Assembly (NCBI GenBank): GCA_963702705.1
Contig: CAVPDR010000002.1
Location: 930,001 to 994,000, forward strand
DNA: 64,000 bases
Source: VRUE01 sp963702705
Lineage (GTDB): Bacteria; Actinomycetota; Thermoleophilia; Solirubrobacterales; 70-9
Direction: 5' to 3'
Part shown: positions 9,246 to 17,485 of the stretch, piece by piece
Numbering within the stretch: position 1 is the first letter of the stretch
How the letters are laid out: every line of letters starts with the position of its first letter
Notes under the pieces: model-generated
Database searches by the model: none
Told to the model about the DNA's origin: nothing
What the model saw: only the letters and a program-made list of their open reading frames with translations
Program-made: the position numbers and the translations under genes

Positions 9246-10092
9246 CGCAGCGCTCCCTCGACAGCCTTTACGTACCAGCGGCCGTGCTCGATCACGTCGA
9301 GGCGGTAGGCGAGCGGGTAGACGGCGCCACTGGCCGGATCGCTTGACGCCGCACCGTCACCAGCACCGTGCGCCGCGACCCTTCCCCCGAGCCCAGCTGG
9401 CCGACCCCAGACAGCGAGAGGAAGCCGATGGAGCCGCCAAGCGGCTGCACGCTCGCCCCCGGCGCCAGTAGGTAGGCGAGATCGGACGCCTCTTCGGAGC
9501 CGAGGTAGGCGGGCAAGAACTTGGCCGAGGAGCCGCCGCAGCCGCCCGCATCAGGACCGGCGAGTGGCTGGGGCCGCTCGGGAGCGACCCCAGCCACGCC
9601 AGGCGCCGCGACCATCCAGGGCGCACCCAGCGCCGCCACCTCTCCCGCCCCTGAGCGGAAGACCGGGACGGCGAGGTAGAGGGTGCGCGCATCGCGGAGC
9701 TCGCAGGCAACGGTGAGAACCGCCCGGCCGCCGCCAAGATCTTCGCTCGCGCCGACCTCGGCTTGGAGGACTTCGGCGCCGCGGCCGGGCGCTGGGCGCC
9801 CACTGCCTACCCTCGCCCCTTCGACGAAAAAGGGCGAGAGCGCCTCGGGCGAGGGGTCTTCGAGAAAGGCGCGGGCGAAGCGCACCGCGAAGGCGGTGCT
9901 CGCCCCCTCGGCAGCTGCGCTTGGCGAGGCGACCCCCGGCGCACTCGCCCCTCTCGGCGCGAGCACCGCGCCCAGCCCCCGAACGAACAGCAAGCCGAGG
10001 ACGATCCAGATCGCGACGCGACCGACAGAGCGCAGGAGCGATCTCACGCTCTTGCTCGACGGCCTTGCTTTGTCACCTATTCCTTGACTCAC
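9242..10092 (-). CDS. TcpC-like conjugal transfer protein, frameshifted near its 3' end
   Basis: One transmembrane helix near the N-terminus (VGRVAIWIVLGLLFVRGLGAVL) is followed by an exported domain with FAVRFARAFLEDPSPEALSPFFVEG, the NTF2-like start seen in the TcpC family (VirB8-like scaffolds of Gram-positive conjugation machines). The start is taken as GTG at 10092, about ten bases after GGAGG. The open frame as read stops at 9292. A one-base shift near 9340-9350 gives instead a family-like ending (SDPASGAVYPLAYRLDVIEH, then GRWYVKAVEGALR) whose TGA overlaps the next ATG at 9242-9245. The true gene therefore most likely ends at 9242 and carries a single-base indel, the same kind of error or lesion seen several times in virB4. 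Confidence 0.72.
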
Positions 10093-10210
10093 CCTGCATG
10101 CGCCTCCTCGGCTTCGCCGAAACGTGACCGTTTGCTCGTCGCGTCTTGACGGTGTGTTTTGCGTGTGTGAGTAAGGAGTACCGCCGCGCAACCGCACTGT
10201 CTACACAAGT

Positions 10211-10235
10211 GCTTAAGCGCCTAAGCGCTTAGGCG
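10211..10235. promoter_or_regulatory. Nested palindromes upstream of the transfer genes
   Basis: A perfect 18-bp palindrome, CGCCTAAGCGCTTAGGCG, occupies 10218-10235. It is preceded at 10211-10218 by the palindrome GCTTAAGC, so the CTTAAGCG/CTAAGCG half-sites form a small cluster. The site lies between the ArsR-like regulator gene and the tcpC start, about 120 bases upstream of the transfer genes. An operator for the adjacent regulator is the natural guess. No U-tract follows, so it is not a typical terminator. Confidence 0.5.
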
Positions 10236-10302
10236 AATAGGCGGAATGGATGTGCTAGCGGTGCGACAACGGCATCGATTTCAATCTGTGGAAAACACAC
10301 CC

Positions 10303-10656
10303 CTACGCATTGAAAGACGACTGGACCCAGCGCGCGATCTGCTCCACCACCCACCAAGCGCTCCAGTCCTCGATCGCGTAGAGAGTCATAGTCCCCTCGC
10401 AACGTCGGCTGAGGATGCCGGCCTTCCAGAGCAAAGTGAGGTGATGAGATGCGTTTTGGTGTGCCAACCCGACCCGGTCGGCCAACTCCTGCACGCCGGC
10501 CTCGCCCTCGTTTAGCGCCTGCAACAAGGCGATTCTCTTTGCCTCCGCCATGACCCGGAGCCGTTGGGCGGTCAGCTCTACAACGCCCTCGGGAAGCGGC
10601 TCGCGCGAGACGCGCGCCGGCTTGCCACTTGGTGGCTGTATGTGGCTCTTGCTCAT
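10303..10656 (-). CDS. ArsR-type winged-helix transcriptional regulator
   Basis: The product has 117 residues. The segment VELTAQRLRVMAEAKRIALLQALNEGEAGVQELADRVGLAHQNASHHLTLLWKAGILSRR reads as an ArsR helix-turn-helix with the usual SHHL recognition helix, followed by the wing (TMTLYAIED). No metal-binding ELCVC-type cysteine pair is present, so it probably does not sense metals by the classic route. It follows the proline-rich membrane protein gene by eight bases and sits directly upstream of the tcp genes. Control of conjugation or of its own operon through the nearby palindromes is inferred. Confidence 0.85.
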   Translation of the reverse strand: MSKSHIQPPSGKPARVSREPLPEGVVELTAQRLRVMAEAKRIALLQALNEGEAGVQELADRVGLAHQNASHHLTLLWKAGILSRRCEGTMTLYAIEDWSAWWVVEQIARWVQSSFNA

Positions 10657-10664
10657 CTCGCCCC

Positions 10665-11360
10665 CTAAAGCCCGAACTCGGCTGAGCTCGTGGAGCCATC
10701 CACGAGGCCCGCTTCGCCCTTCGGCTTGCCTGGGCTTGGCTGCGCAGGCTCATTGGATTCCGGCGTCGGCACTGACGTTGGCGGGCTGGAAGGAGGCGGC
10801 TCGCTAGGCACGCTCGGTGCTTCGGGTTCGATAGCGACAGGCTCGGGGGGCCGGTGCTGGCGGGCCGTGTGCAAGCTCCGATGTCTCCCTGTCTCGGCGC
10901 TCGGGACGAGCCGCCGACCCCGCACCCGCTGAGGCCTTGGGTGGGGTCGACTCAGAGGCCGGCGGGGGACAGGAGATGCCTCGCGAACCCGCGGTGCCCG
11001 CACGCGCCCGACAGCCGGAGCCGATTCCGATCGCGGCGAGGGATCTCTGCCTATGAGCGCGGGAACGGCAATCCAGGCAAGCCCGGCGCCAAAGACCGAC
11101 AGCCCCACCGCAACCCCGATCCGGAGGCGAAGGAAGGTAGATGGGCGCATTCGAGCTCCGTCTCGTTTGCGCCCGGGCTCATCCCGCTTTGATTCAGCCC
11201 CTTCAACAGGGTTGACTCTTCCGGCCGGTGGCACCTCCAGGCGCCCCAACAGCCCCGTCCAGGAGTCCACTGCCCTTTGGGAACCACCATCTTCGGGCTC
11301 ACCGCGCCTTTCACCTGCCATGGTCCACCCTCCAGTCCCATACGGCATCTCGATGGACAC
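10665..11360 (-). CDS. Proline-rich single-pass membrane protein, function unknown
   Basis: The product has up to 231 residues; starts at 11360 or the ATG at 11321 are both possible. A cytoplasmic part of about 70 charged residues is followed by one helix (RIGVAVGLSVFGAGLAWIAVPALI) and an Arg/Pro/Ser-rich extracytoplasmic tail ending in SSAEFGL. The neighbouring sigma-factor fusion ends similarly (GGEEFGF) and also has one helix plus a proline-rich tail, so the two products may be related partners, for example sensing at the surface. No enzyme motif is visible. A strong inverted repeat lies just upstream of the start. Confidence 0.6.
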   Translation of the reverse strand: MSIEMPYGTGGWTMAGERRGEPEDGGSQRAVDSWTGLLGRLEVPPAGRVNPVEGAESKRDEPGRKRDGARMRPSTFLRLRIGVAVGLSVFGAGLAWIAVPALIGRDPSPRSESAPAVGRVRAPRVREASPVPRRPLSRPHPRPQRVRGRRLVPSAETGRHRSLHTARQHRPPEPVAIEPEAPSVPSEPPPSSPPTSVPTPESNEPAQPSPGKPKGEAGLVDGSTSSAEFGL

Positions 11361-11364
11361 CGCC

Positions 11365-11388
11365 GATATCTGTTTTCACAGAGATATC
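11365..11388. promoter_or_regulatory. Inverted repeat GATATCT-N10-AGATATC
   Basis: Seven-base perfect arms at 11365-11371 and 11382-11388 flank a ten-base spacer. The site is immediately upstream of the proline-rich membrane protein/ArsR gene pair and about 60 bases downstream of the sigma-factor stop. Spacing and symmetry fit a dimeric helix-turn-helix operator. The co-transcribed ArsR-like protein is the first candidate, which would imply autoregulation (inference). Confidence 0.5.
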
Positions 11389-11445
11389 CGTATGGGAGAA
11401 TTCACGCGCCACCCTGAGCGCCGAAGAATTCCTTACGGTGTGGCC

Positions 11446-12885
11446 CTAGAAACCGAACTCTTCCCCACCCGTGGATTCACCGCGCGAAGCCGCTCCGGCG
11501 CCGCGGGAGAGGCTTTCGCTACCTCCACCGTGGAGCGCGTCTCCCCCACCCGACGATCCCGTGGGAAGCGGGCTAAAGGGCGTGCCCGTCCCCGCCGCCT
11601 CAGCGCCGACCTCGGTCCCGACTTGGGCGCCGGATTCCGTCGGGACAGGCGAAGGTTCCGCGCGCGCTGCGGGCGAGTCGTGCATCGTCTTCTTGCGCAG
11701 CGCCACGTGTTGGACTTCCTTGCCCGCCGAAGGGGCCATCGCGGGCCGAGCCTTGGGTGCACCCTTTTGGTCGGAGGCGGATGGCGTCCGTGGCGGCGGC
11801 GAGACTCGCCAGGCTGCCGGCCTCGGCGGGTCGGAGTGGGGCCGGTCTTCGGTGAGCTCAAGGGCACCGATGCCCGGCATCGCCCCCGCGGCCAAGCAGC
11901 CAACAGCGATCGCACCAGCAGCGCAAACGGAGGCAGCCTTGACGGCGGAGATCCCGGCGAGCTGCCCGGCGGCGCCCTCCCCACCTGAGCCCGGCAGGGC
12001 CGTCGCGATCCGCAGCGCGACTTCGCGCAAGCGCTCGCGCCCGGCTCGCGTCGCCGGGCCCAGCGCATTTCCCCCGCGCCAAGCTCCATCAAGCAGCCGC
12101 GCCGCCCAACCAGCGATGAGGCCTCTATCGGCATATTCGAGCGCGAGGACGGCGGCAAGGCCGGAGGCGACATCGTGCAGATGGCCGCGCATCTGCGCTG
12201 CCCCCTGCCGGCAGGCGCGGCAGTGACGAAGGTGAGCCCTGACCCTCGCGAGCTCCTCTTCGCCGGCTTCGCCGGTCAGGTAGCGGCGCAGATGCTCTCT
12301 TTGCATCTGGGCGCATCGCGCTCCGCTGTCGATTTCCCCGAACGCCTCAAGCGCCCGCGCGTTGGCGCGCTGCATCACCTTGCGATAGGTGCGCCGGCTG
12401 AGTCCCGGGTTGCGGCGCAGGATCTCATCGGGCGTCAGGTTCAACCGGTGGCGCTGGAAGAAGAGCGCCCGCTCTCGCTCGGGCAGCGAGGCGATCGCCT
12501 CGCGCCCGATCGCCACCGCCTCGCGCTCCTCCGCCACCTCGGCCGGGCTCTCGGCCGCGTCAAAGCGAGGGCTCGCATCCGCCAGCGGCACCAGCTGCAA
12601 GACATCGCGGTGGCGGCGCTCGTCGATCAGCTTCTGGCGGCACGCCTTCTTCAACAAGGTGACCATCTGCGCCGGCACGTAAGCGGAGTCGGCTGGGTCG
12701 AACTTGCGCATGATCCGCTCCAAGGTGGCGGCGAATATGTCCTCGGCATCCTCTGCCCCACACCCGGCCTTGCGCAGCTCGGCCAGACAGCCGGCTCTCG
12801 CCGCGGCGTAGATGCGCGCGTAGTAGTGGGCGGCCTCGACGCTGAGCGAGCCACCCGCGCCCCCCTCCCGCTGGCGGGCGGCCAC
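11446..12885 (-). CDS. ECF-type sigma factor fused to a zinc-finger (anti-sigma-like) and membrane domain
   Basis: The product has 479 residues. Residues 20-90 form sigma region 2 (GCGAEDAEDIFAATLERIMRKF), and residues 120-185 form region 4 (SLPERERALFFQRHRLNLTPDEILRRNPGLSRRTYRKVMQRA). At about 200-225 comes HLRRYLTGEAGEEELARVRAHLRHCRACRQ, the HxxxCxxC zinc finger typical of anti-sigma (zf-HC2) domains. A hydrophobic helix follows at about 325-345 (AASVCAAGAIAVGCLAAGAMPG), then a Pro/Ser-rich tail. Fusing a sigma factor to its own anti-sigma-like and transmembrane part suggests a self-contained membrane-tethered switch. The GTG start is two bases after the stop of the surface-protein gene, so the two are co-expressed. 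Regulation of conjugation or surface genes is an inference. Confidence 0.78.
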   Translation of the reverse strand: MAARQREGGAGGSLSVEAAHYYARIYAAARAGCLAELRKAGCGAEDAEDIFAATLERIMRKFDPADSAYVPAQMVTLLKKACRQKLIDERRHRDVLQLVPLADASPRFDAAESPAEVAEEREAVAIGREAIASLPERERALFFQRHRLNLTPDEILRRNPGLSRRTYRKVMQRANARALEAFGEIDSGARCAQMQREHLRRYLTGEAGEEELARVRAHLRHCRACRQGAAQMRGHLHDVASGLAAVLALEYADRGLIAGWAARLLDGAWRGGNALGPATRAGRERLREVALRIATALPGSGGEGAAGQLAGISAVKAASVCAAGAIAVGCLAAGAMPGIGALELTEDRPHSDPPRPAAWRVSPPPRTPSASDQKGAPKARPAMAPSAGKEVQHVALRKKTMHDSPAARAEPSPVPTESGAQVGTEVGAEAAGTGTPFSPLPTGSSGGGDALHGGGSESLSRGAGAASRGESTGGEEFGF

Positions 12886-12887
12886 GG

Positions 12888-15203
12888 CTAGCGTCCTCGG
12901 TGGCGAGCGGGCAAGACCACCAGCCTCAGCGGGTCAGAGGTGCCCTGCAGGTAGGGATAGCCACTTTGGGAGCGGATCTGCGCCCGCATCGAGTAGAGAG
13001 TCGGCCTGAAGGTGCGGTTGAACCGGTATTCGATCGTGAAGTGGCCATCCCCGCGCGTGCGGTAGCGATGGAAGGCAAGCCAGCCGTTGCCGCGCTTGAC
13101 CTGGGCGACGACCACGACGTTGTCGTTATCTGGGCCGGGTATCCAGCCCTCGAATTGAGCGACGCCCTTGTTGTGGACGACCTTGCGGCGCACCTCGAAG
13201 GTGGGCTTGACCACAGTGGCGGCCTGCGCTTCGGCGGTGATTTCGCGGTGGCCCGGCCTATAGGCGACGGTCAATTCGCGGGAGGCTCCGGCCGGCAGCG
13301 CAAAGCTGTAGCCGCCCTGCTCGCCGGTAACCGCGAGGCCGAGGAATTCGGCGGAGGTGTCGGTCACCACCTTGCTAAAGACGCACAGCGGCGCATTTGC
13401 GACGCCCCGGCCTTTGACGTCGAGCAGCTTCCCGCTCAGCGCGACGCCAGCTCCCTGCGCCACGATGACGCTCGGCTTGCCGTCGGGAGAGACGGCGGCG
13501 CTGAGCGCGGTCCCGCTATCGGCTTCGGAGCGCACACAGCCGTAGGAGAGCGGCACGCTGACCGGGGCACCGACGTTGCCCTCCGCGTCGGAGAGCCATA
13601 GCTGAAGCGTGAAGCGGCCGCCCTGGCGCGGCGTGTCCAGACCTTCGATCGCCTGCAGATCGGAGCCTTCTATCGTCGCCGTGGGCACGACCGGCTCGGC
13701 GGTGGCGCCCAGGACGCGGTAGTGAACGGCGTCGATTGGGGAGCCGGCGTCTGGGACATCTCGCCAACGCAGGTCGAACCCTTCGGCTGCCCGGCTGGCG
13801 CGGGGCGGGGCAACGGCGACATCCTGCGGCGCCGCCGGTGGCGTGGTGTCGTGGGGAATCGGGACGCTGGCCGCCGGGCCGGCAAGGCCGACCGAGTCCT
13901 CGAGCCAAACCCGCAGTCGGTATTCGCCGGCTTTTGCCGGGCCTTGGACCTCGATTTCGGTCGGGTTCGTCCCCGAGACGACGTGTTCGGGCTCGACTAC
14001 TTTCCCCGTGGCGTCGATTACGTCGTAGTGGACCTTGGCGATCGGCGAGCCGGGGTCGGGCGGGAGTGAGAACTGCGCCGCGAAGCGATCGAGGTAGCGG
14101 GCCGGGTTGGGACTGAGTACATGCAGCCCCGCCGGAGCTCCCGGAGGGTTGTTGTCGACGTGGATCGTGCGGGAGTCGCAGGTCTCACCCCCAGTGCCGT
14201 AGAGGCCGCGGTACTGGCCGTAATCCTGGGTGCAGACGGAGATGCTGTGCGCTCCGTCTGCGAGCGTCGCCGTGTCGAGGTTCCACTGGTTGGCCCAGGG
14301 GCCTCCCGTGGGGCACGGCTGGTATGTCCGTGCAAACTCCCCGTTGGTCTGCGAGGAGGTGACGTTGCACCCTCCCAGCGCCTGGAAGTCGATGACGTGG
14401 CGGTCTGCCCCATCGACCCTGACCCGCTCAAAGCGCATGCCAGAGCCCTTGTCGGAGGCGTTCCAGAAGACCCCCTGGGTGCCGCGCACCCACTGGCCCC
14501 CCATCAACGGCGAGTCGGTGTTGAAGAAGGAGACTTTGGAGTCCTCGTCGTCGCTGAGGATGAAGACGAAGCCGTTTGTGTCGACCGCGTTGTAGTTGGC
14601 GCGATCGCAGCCGCCCGGCAGGTTGCAGACCAGTTCGAAGTAGAAATGGTGGAAGTCCATGTAGCCGCCGAAGGGCCACAGGTGCGGGCCGAAGATGCCC
14701 GACGCGGCCCAGTCCAGGCCGGAGTTGGGCAGGCCAGAGCCCTGATTCAGCAGGGTCGTCATCTGGTTGTTGAAGTCGAGGGCGCGGTAGCGGGCCAGCC
14801 AGCCGGCGTTGAAAGCGTTGGGCTCGCGGGTGTAGCCGCCGCCTGACTTGAAATGCACGTACCAGGGCGTTTCGAAGACGATCTGCCCGTAGGCGCCGTA
14901 ACCGGCGTTGCCGTTTGGTTCATGCTCGGAGATGCGCATGAAGGCGGCGTCGCCCGGCGGGTCTCCGCCGGCTCCCCCGCACCAGTTGTTGAAGTCGAAG
15001 ATCCCGCTGGGGTGCTGGGCGCTGATCGTGTTGGTAGCCGTTGTGAAGGGGGGCGCGCCCGAGTCGCCCGCGCAGGCGACCATCTTGTACTCGGCGGCGC
15101 GCGCCGTGCTCGCGGCGATGACCGCTATCCCTGCGACCAGCAGCAGCGCGACGAAGACGACGGTGACCGGTCGTTGAGCTGACCGCCCGCATGAGTTGTG
15201 CAT
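12888..15203 (-). CDS. Large secreted surface protein with Ig/FN3-like domains
   Basis: The product is about 771 residues from the ATG at 15203, chosen because AGGGAGCAGGGA precedes it and a signal peptide follows at once (VTVVFVALLLVAGIAVIAASTARA). A roughly 350-residue N-terminal domain is rich in aromatic residues and cysteines (FDFNNWCGGAGG, HFYFELVCNLPGGC). Two Ig/FN3-like repeats follow (about 375-560, each with a DPGSPIxxVHYxV-type strand), then a carboxypeptidase-regulatory-like beta-sandwich. The C-terminus is beta-rich and ends basic. No catalytic motif is recognised; an adhesin or cell-surface role is likely. It is the first gene of the operon carrying the sigma fusion, so it may be that sigma factor's partner or output. 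Confidence 0.6.
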   Translation of the reverse strand: MHNSCGRSAQRPVTVVFVALLLVAGIAVIAASTARAAEYKMVACAGDSGAPPFTTATNTISAQHPSGIFDFNNWCGGAGGDPPGDAAFMRISEHEPNGNAGYGAYGQIVFETPWYVHFKSGGGYTREPNAFNAGWLARYRALDFNNQMTTLLNQGSGLPNSGLDWAASGIFGPHLWPFGGYMDFHHFYFELVCNLPGGCDRANYNAVDTNGFVFILSDDEDSKVSFFNTDSPLMGGQWVRGTQGVFWNASDKGSGMRFERVRVDGADRHVIDFQALGGCNVTSSQTNGEFARTYQPCPTGGPWANQWNLDTATLADGAHSISVCTQDYGQYRGLYGTGGETCDSRTIHVDNNPPGAPAGLHVLSPNPARYLDRFAAQFSLPPDPGSPIAKVHYDVIDATGKVVEPEHVVSGTNPTEIEVQGPAKAGEYRLRVWLEDSVGLAGPAASVPIPHDTTPPAAPQDVAVAPPRASRAAEGFDLRWRDVPDAGSPIDAVHYRVLGATAEPVVPTATIEGSDLQAIEGLDTPRQGGRFTLQLWLSDAEGNVGAPVSVPLSYGCVRSEADSGTALSAAVSPDGKPSVIVAQGAGVALSGKLLDVKGRGVANAPLCVFSKVVTDTSAEFLGLAVTGEQGGYSFALPAGASRELTVAYRPGHREITAEAQAATVVKPTFEVRRKVVHNKGVAQFEGWIPGPDNDNVVVVAQVKRGNGWLAFHRYRTRGDGHFTIEYRFNRTFRPTLYSMRAQIRSQSGYPYLQGTSDPLRLVVLPARHRGR

Positions 15204-15564
15204 TCCCTGCTCCCTTGTCCCGATTCCGTTTTGGATGCGGGGACCCCCTGAAGAGGGCCTCCACCTCCTATCCGGCTGAGCGGAGCTCCGCGCCACCCCC
15301 CCAATAGGTGAGTGAGCCTTCGATCAGTCGTAAGACAGGTCTCTAAACAGGAGCGGACACGGTTTGGTTCGCCTTATCGCTCCATATATTCGTTGAGGTT
15401 TTGGCGCTGGACTAAAGGTCGATGCGTCGATCTTCGGGGTGAGTGGGCTGTCGGGCCAGCTTCAAACCTGTGCTCACCGTCGGGATCGAACTGAGAGCGC
15501 AGATTGCTGCCTCGCTCTACCTGACCGACGCTGCGGCCAAGTGCCTTGGCGCAAAACATCCGGG
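15204..15564. other. Intergenic region, no convincing gene
   Basis: About 360 bases lie between the cupin gene and the surface-protein gene. Only short, low-quality open frames are present. The stretch should hold the surface-protein promoter and its ribosome site (15204-15220). I see no repeat, tRNA or terminator-like hairpin. Confidence 0.4.
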
Positions 15565-15930
15565 CTACCGCTTGTTACCCCGCCCATACAGATCCTCCAA
15601 GCGAACAACGTCCTCGAGCTGGGGCGTCGAGACCTCGATGATTTCGGCATCTTCGACGCCTTCGAGCGTATGGACGACCAACGCCCGGTTGCGCCACGAC
15701 TCCCCTGGCCCGAGCTCCCGAGCTGTCATATCCCGGGCGGAGTCGCCCTGGGAGACGATCACCCGACCCGAGAGGACAAGAGAGGTCTCGTCCTTTTCGT
15801 CGTGGTACTGGACAGACAGGCGATGGCCCGCGCGAACGCGGAGGATCTTCCCGGCGTAGTGCTCGGTATGGGCGAACCACAACTCGCTTCCCCAGGGCTT
15901 TGAGATCTCGCGTGGCAGGCCCTCCTCCAT
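15565..15930 (-). CDS. Cupin protein, mannose-6-phosphate isomerase type II-like
   Basis: The product has 121 residues, a single cupin barrel. ISKPWGSELWFAHTEHYAGKILRVRAGHRLSVQYHDEKDET holds the metal-ligand pattern (H at RAGHRLS, QYHDEKDE), and the second motif is ESWRNRALVVHTLEGVED. This is the C-terminal cupin of mannose-6-phosphate isomerase/GDP-mannose pyrophosphorylase proteins, here as a stand-alone domain. Such short cupins often act in sugar nucleotide or polysaccharide metabolism, but the substrate cannot be told. It stands alone, with no sugar genes beside it. Confidence 0.7.
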   Translation of the reverse strand: MEEGLPREISKPWGSELWFAHTEHYAGKILRVRAGHRLSVQYHDEKDETSLVLSGRVIVSQGDSARDMTARELGPGESWRNRALVVHTLEGVEDAEIIEVSTPQLEDVVRLEDLYGRGNKR

Positions 15931-16050
15931 CGCTCCAATTCTCTCAGCTTTCTGTGCGGTCGCCGACCTCCACCCGAAGCCGAATCACCGGCCTACCGCT
16001 TCGCTCCTCGCCCTTCTCCAGTTCTTCGACGTCCCCAAGGAGTAAGCGTC

Positions 16051-16341
16051 CTATCTAAATTCTCCGCTCACCATTTCTCCTGGCGACCATTTCAGGCCGT
16101 CGAGAAGGTCTTCCGGAGACACGCCAAGCGCGCCCGCGAGCTTTATGAGCGTGTCGATGCGGGCAATGCGCAGCCCCCGTTCGAGCTGGCTGATCTCGGT
16201 CCGGTGCAGCGAAGCACGTATGCCCAGTGCATCTTGCGAGAGACCCACGCGCCTGCGGTGGCGCGCAAGGTTTTCGCCGAACCGTTTGGCGGGATCCTTC
16301 GCTGGGCCGTGATCAGCACTGGGGTTCATCGACTTGGGCAA
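16051..16341 (-). CDS. XRE-family helix-turn-helix regulator
   Basis: The product has 96 residues. FGENLARHRRRVGLSQDALGIRASLHRTEISQLERGLRIARIDTLIKLAGALGVSPEDLLDGLKW is a complete Cro/C1-type domain with the SQDxL and EISQLERG helices. A short N-terminal extension and a 15-residue tail flank it. The segment upstream (16342-16602) holds no convincing gene. It is likely a DNA-binding regulator of the accessory region; its target is unknown. Confidence 0.85.
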   Translation of the reverse strand: MPKSMNPSADHGPAKDPAKRFGENLARHRRRVGLSQDALGIRASLHRTEISQLERGLRIARIDTLIKLAGALGVSPEDLLDGLKWSPGEMVSGEFR

Positions 16342-16602
16342 AGAGCCTCAAGTGAAGGTGGCGCGCTTCCTGGGCGACCGAATCTCGCCGACCCAAATCG
16401 CTCCGGGCGAGCTCGATTCCTCCTCGGGGCTCCCGGCATTGTGTGCGAAACACAGAAGAGTCTCGGTGATGAGATCGGCCGCGAAGCAATTTGCTGCGCA
16501 GGGCCTCCAGCCCTGCCGAGGGCGTGACCAGCGCCTTCGGGGAGAGTCGGCTGCGCGCTCACGGGGTCTCGCTTTGTGCATGTCGCGGAGCTTTGCCAGT
16601 CT

Positions 16603-17289
16603 CTATTGAGAGCGTCCGTTTTTCGCGTGACCCCGGCAACGCGCGAGTTCTCGACGCTTGCGGCGGTGCGCTCGCTTGAGTCCGGAGGCCCCGTTGTCTT
16701 TCTGGCGAGCCGCGGCAAAGACTTTGCGCGCCTTGGCGACACAGCGCGCATGGCGTCGCTCCGGCGAGCCTGGTTCGAGAACCGGCGCACTTGTGCCGGG
16801 GGTGGTAAAGGTCTGATCCGGACCGCTGTTGATTTCTTCATTGGCCGAGCTCCAAGCGAAGACGGCGTAGTGGTATTCGTGGCCCGGTTCCAAGATGAGG
16901 CCCGAGTGGTTCAAGTCAGCGCTCACCAGCGATTCGTGGACAAATTGCCATTGCCCACGTTCACCCGCAGGCAGAATGATTCCAGGGAGCACTGCATAAA
17001 TGGGACCCCCTGAATAGCTCGGCACTGTGGAGCAGGTTGTTGGATTGACGAGGCACGGCGCTTCGACAACTTTGAACTGATAGTTGATCGCGTCAAGCTG
17101 GTCCGACAAAATCCGGGCTTCGAGTATTGCGTCGGTTTCGCTGACATTCGAGACCGACTCCGATTCAATACTTGGCAGGCCCATCGCAGCGCCGACCGCT
17201 GGGGTGGCGAGCAACGAGAAGGCCGCGAGCATGGTGGCTGACATTGCAAGCCAAAGTCTCCTCACCATGCCTAGTAGCCCCGAGGTCAT
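16603..17289 (-). CDS. Secreted FN3-like surface protein with basic tail
   Basis: The product has 228 residues. A signal peptide (residues 9-34, ending VGAA) is followed by one FN3-like sandwich: SVSNVSETDAILEARILSD, INYQFKVVEAPC, then HEYHYAVFAWSSANEEINSGPDQTFTTPG. The same strand pattern recurs in the giant protein nearby. The C-terminal 55 residues are Arg/Lys-rich (CVAKARKVFAAARQ, RAHRRKRRELARC), a tail often seen on surface proteins of this group and perhaps used for wall binding. Exact role unknown. Confidence 0.65.
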   Translation of the reverse strand: MTSGLLGMVRRLWLAMSATMLAAFSLLATPAVGAAMGLPSIESESVSNVSETDAILEARILSDQLDAINYQFKVVEAPCLVNPTTCSTVPSYSGGPIYAVLPGIILPAGERGQWQFVHESLVSADLNHSGLILEPGHEYHYAVFAWSSANEEINSGPDQTFTTPGTSAPVLEPGSPERRHARCVAKARKVFAAARQKDNGASGLKRAHRRKRRELARCRGHAKNGRSQ

Positions 17290-17485
17290 CGGGCTCCCTT
17301 TCTTACTTCCGCGCCGCGCACAGAGGAAGCTGTCATCTTTTGCAAGTACGTGGCGGAAATCGGGACCGCGGAGCGACTAGGTCGACGCTGGGTGACGGTG
17401 CATACAGCCCCGCTCGCCTTTGAAAAGGACCGGAGTACGGTCGCCGGCGATGTCCCGCCTCGTGCCACGCCAACCACGTTCCGTC

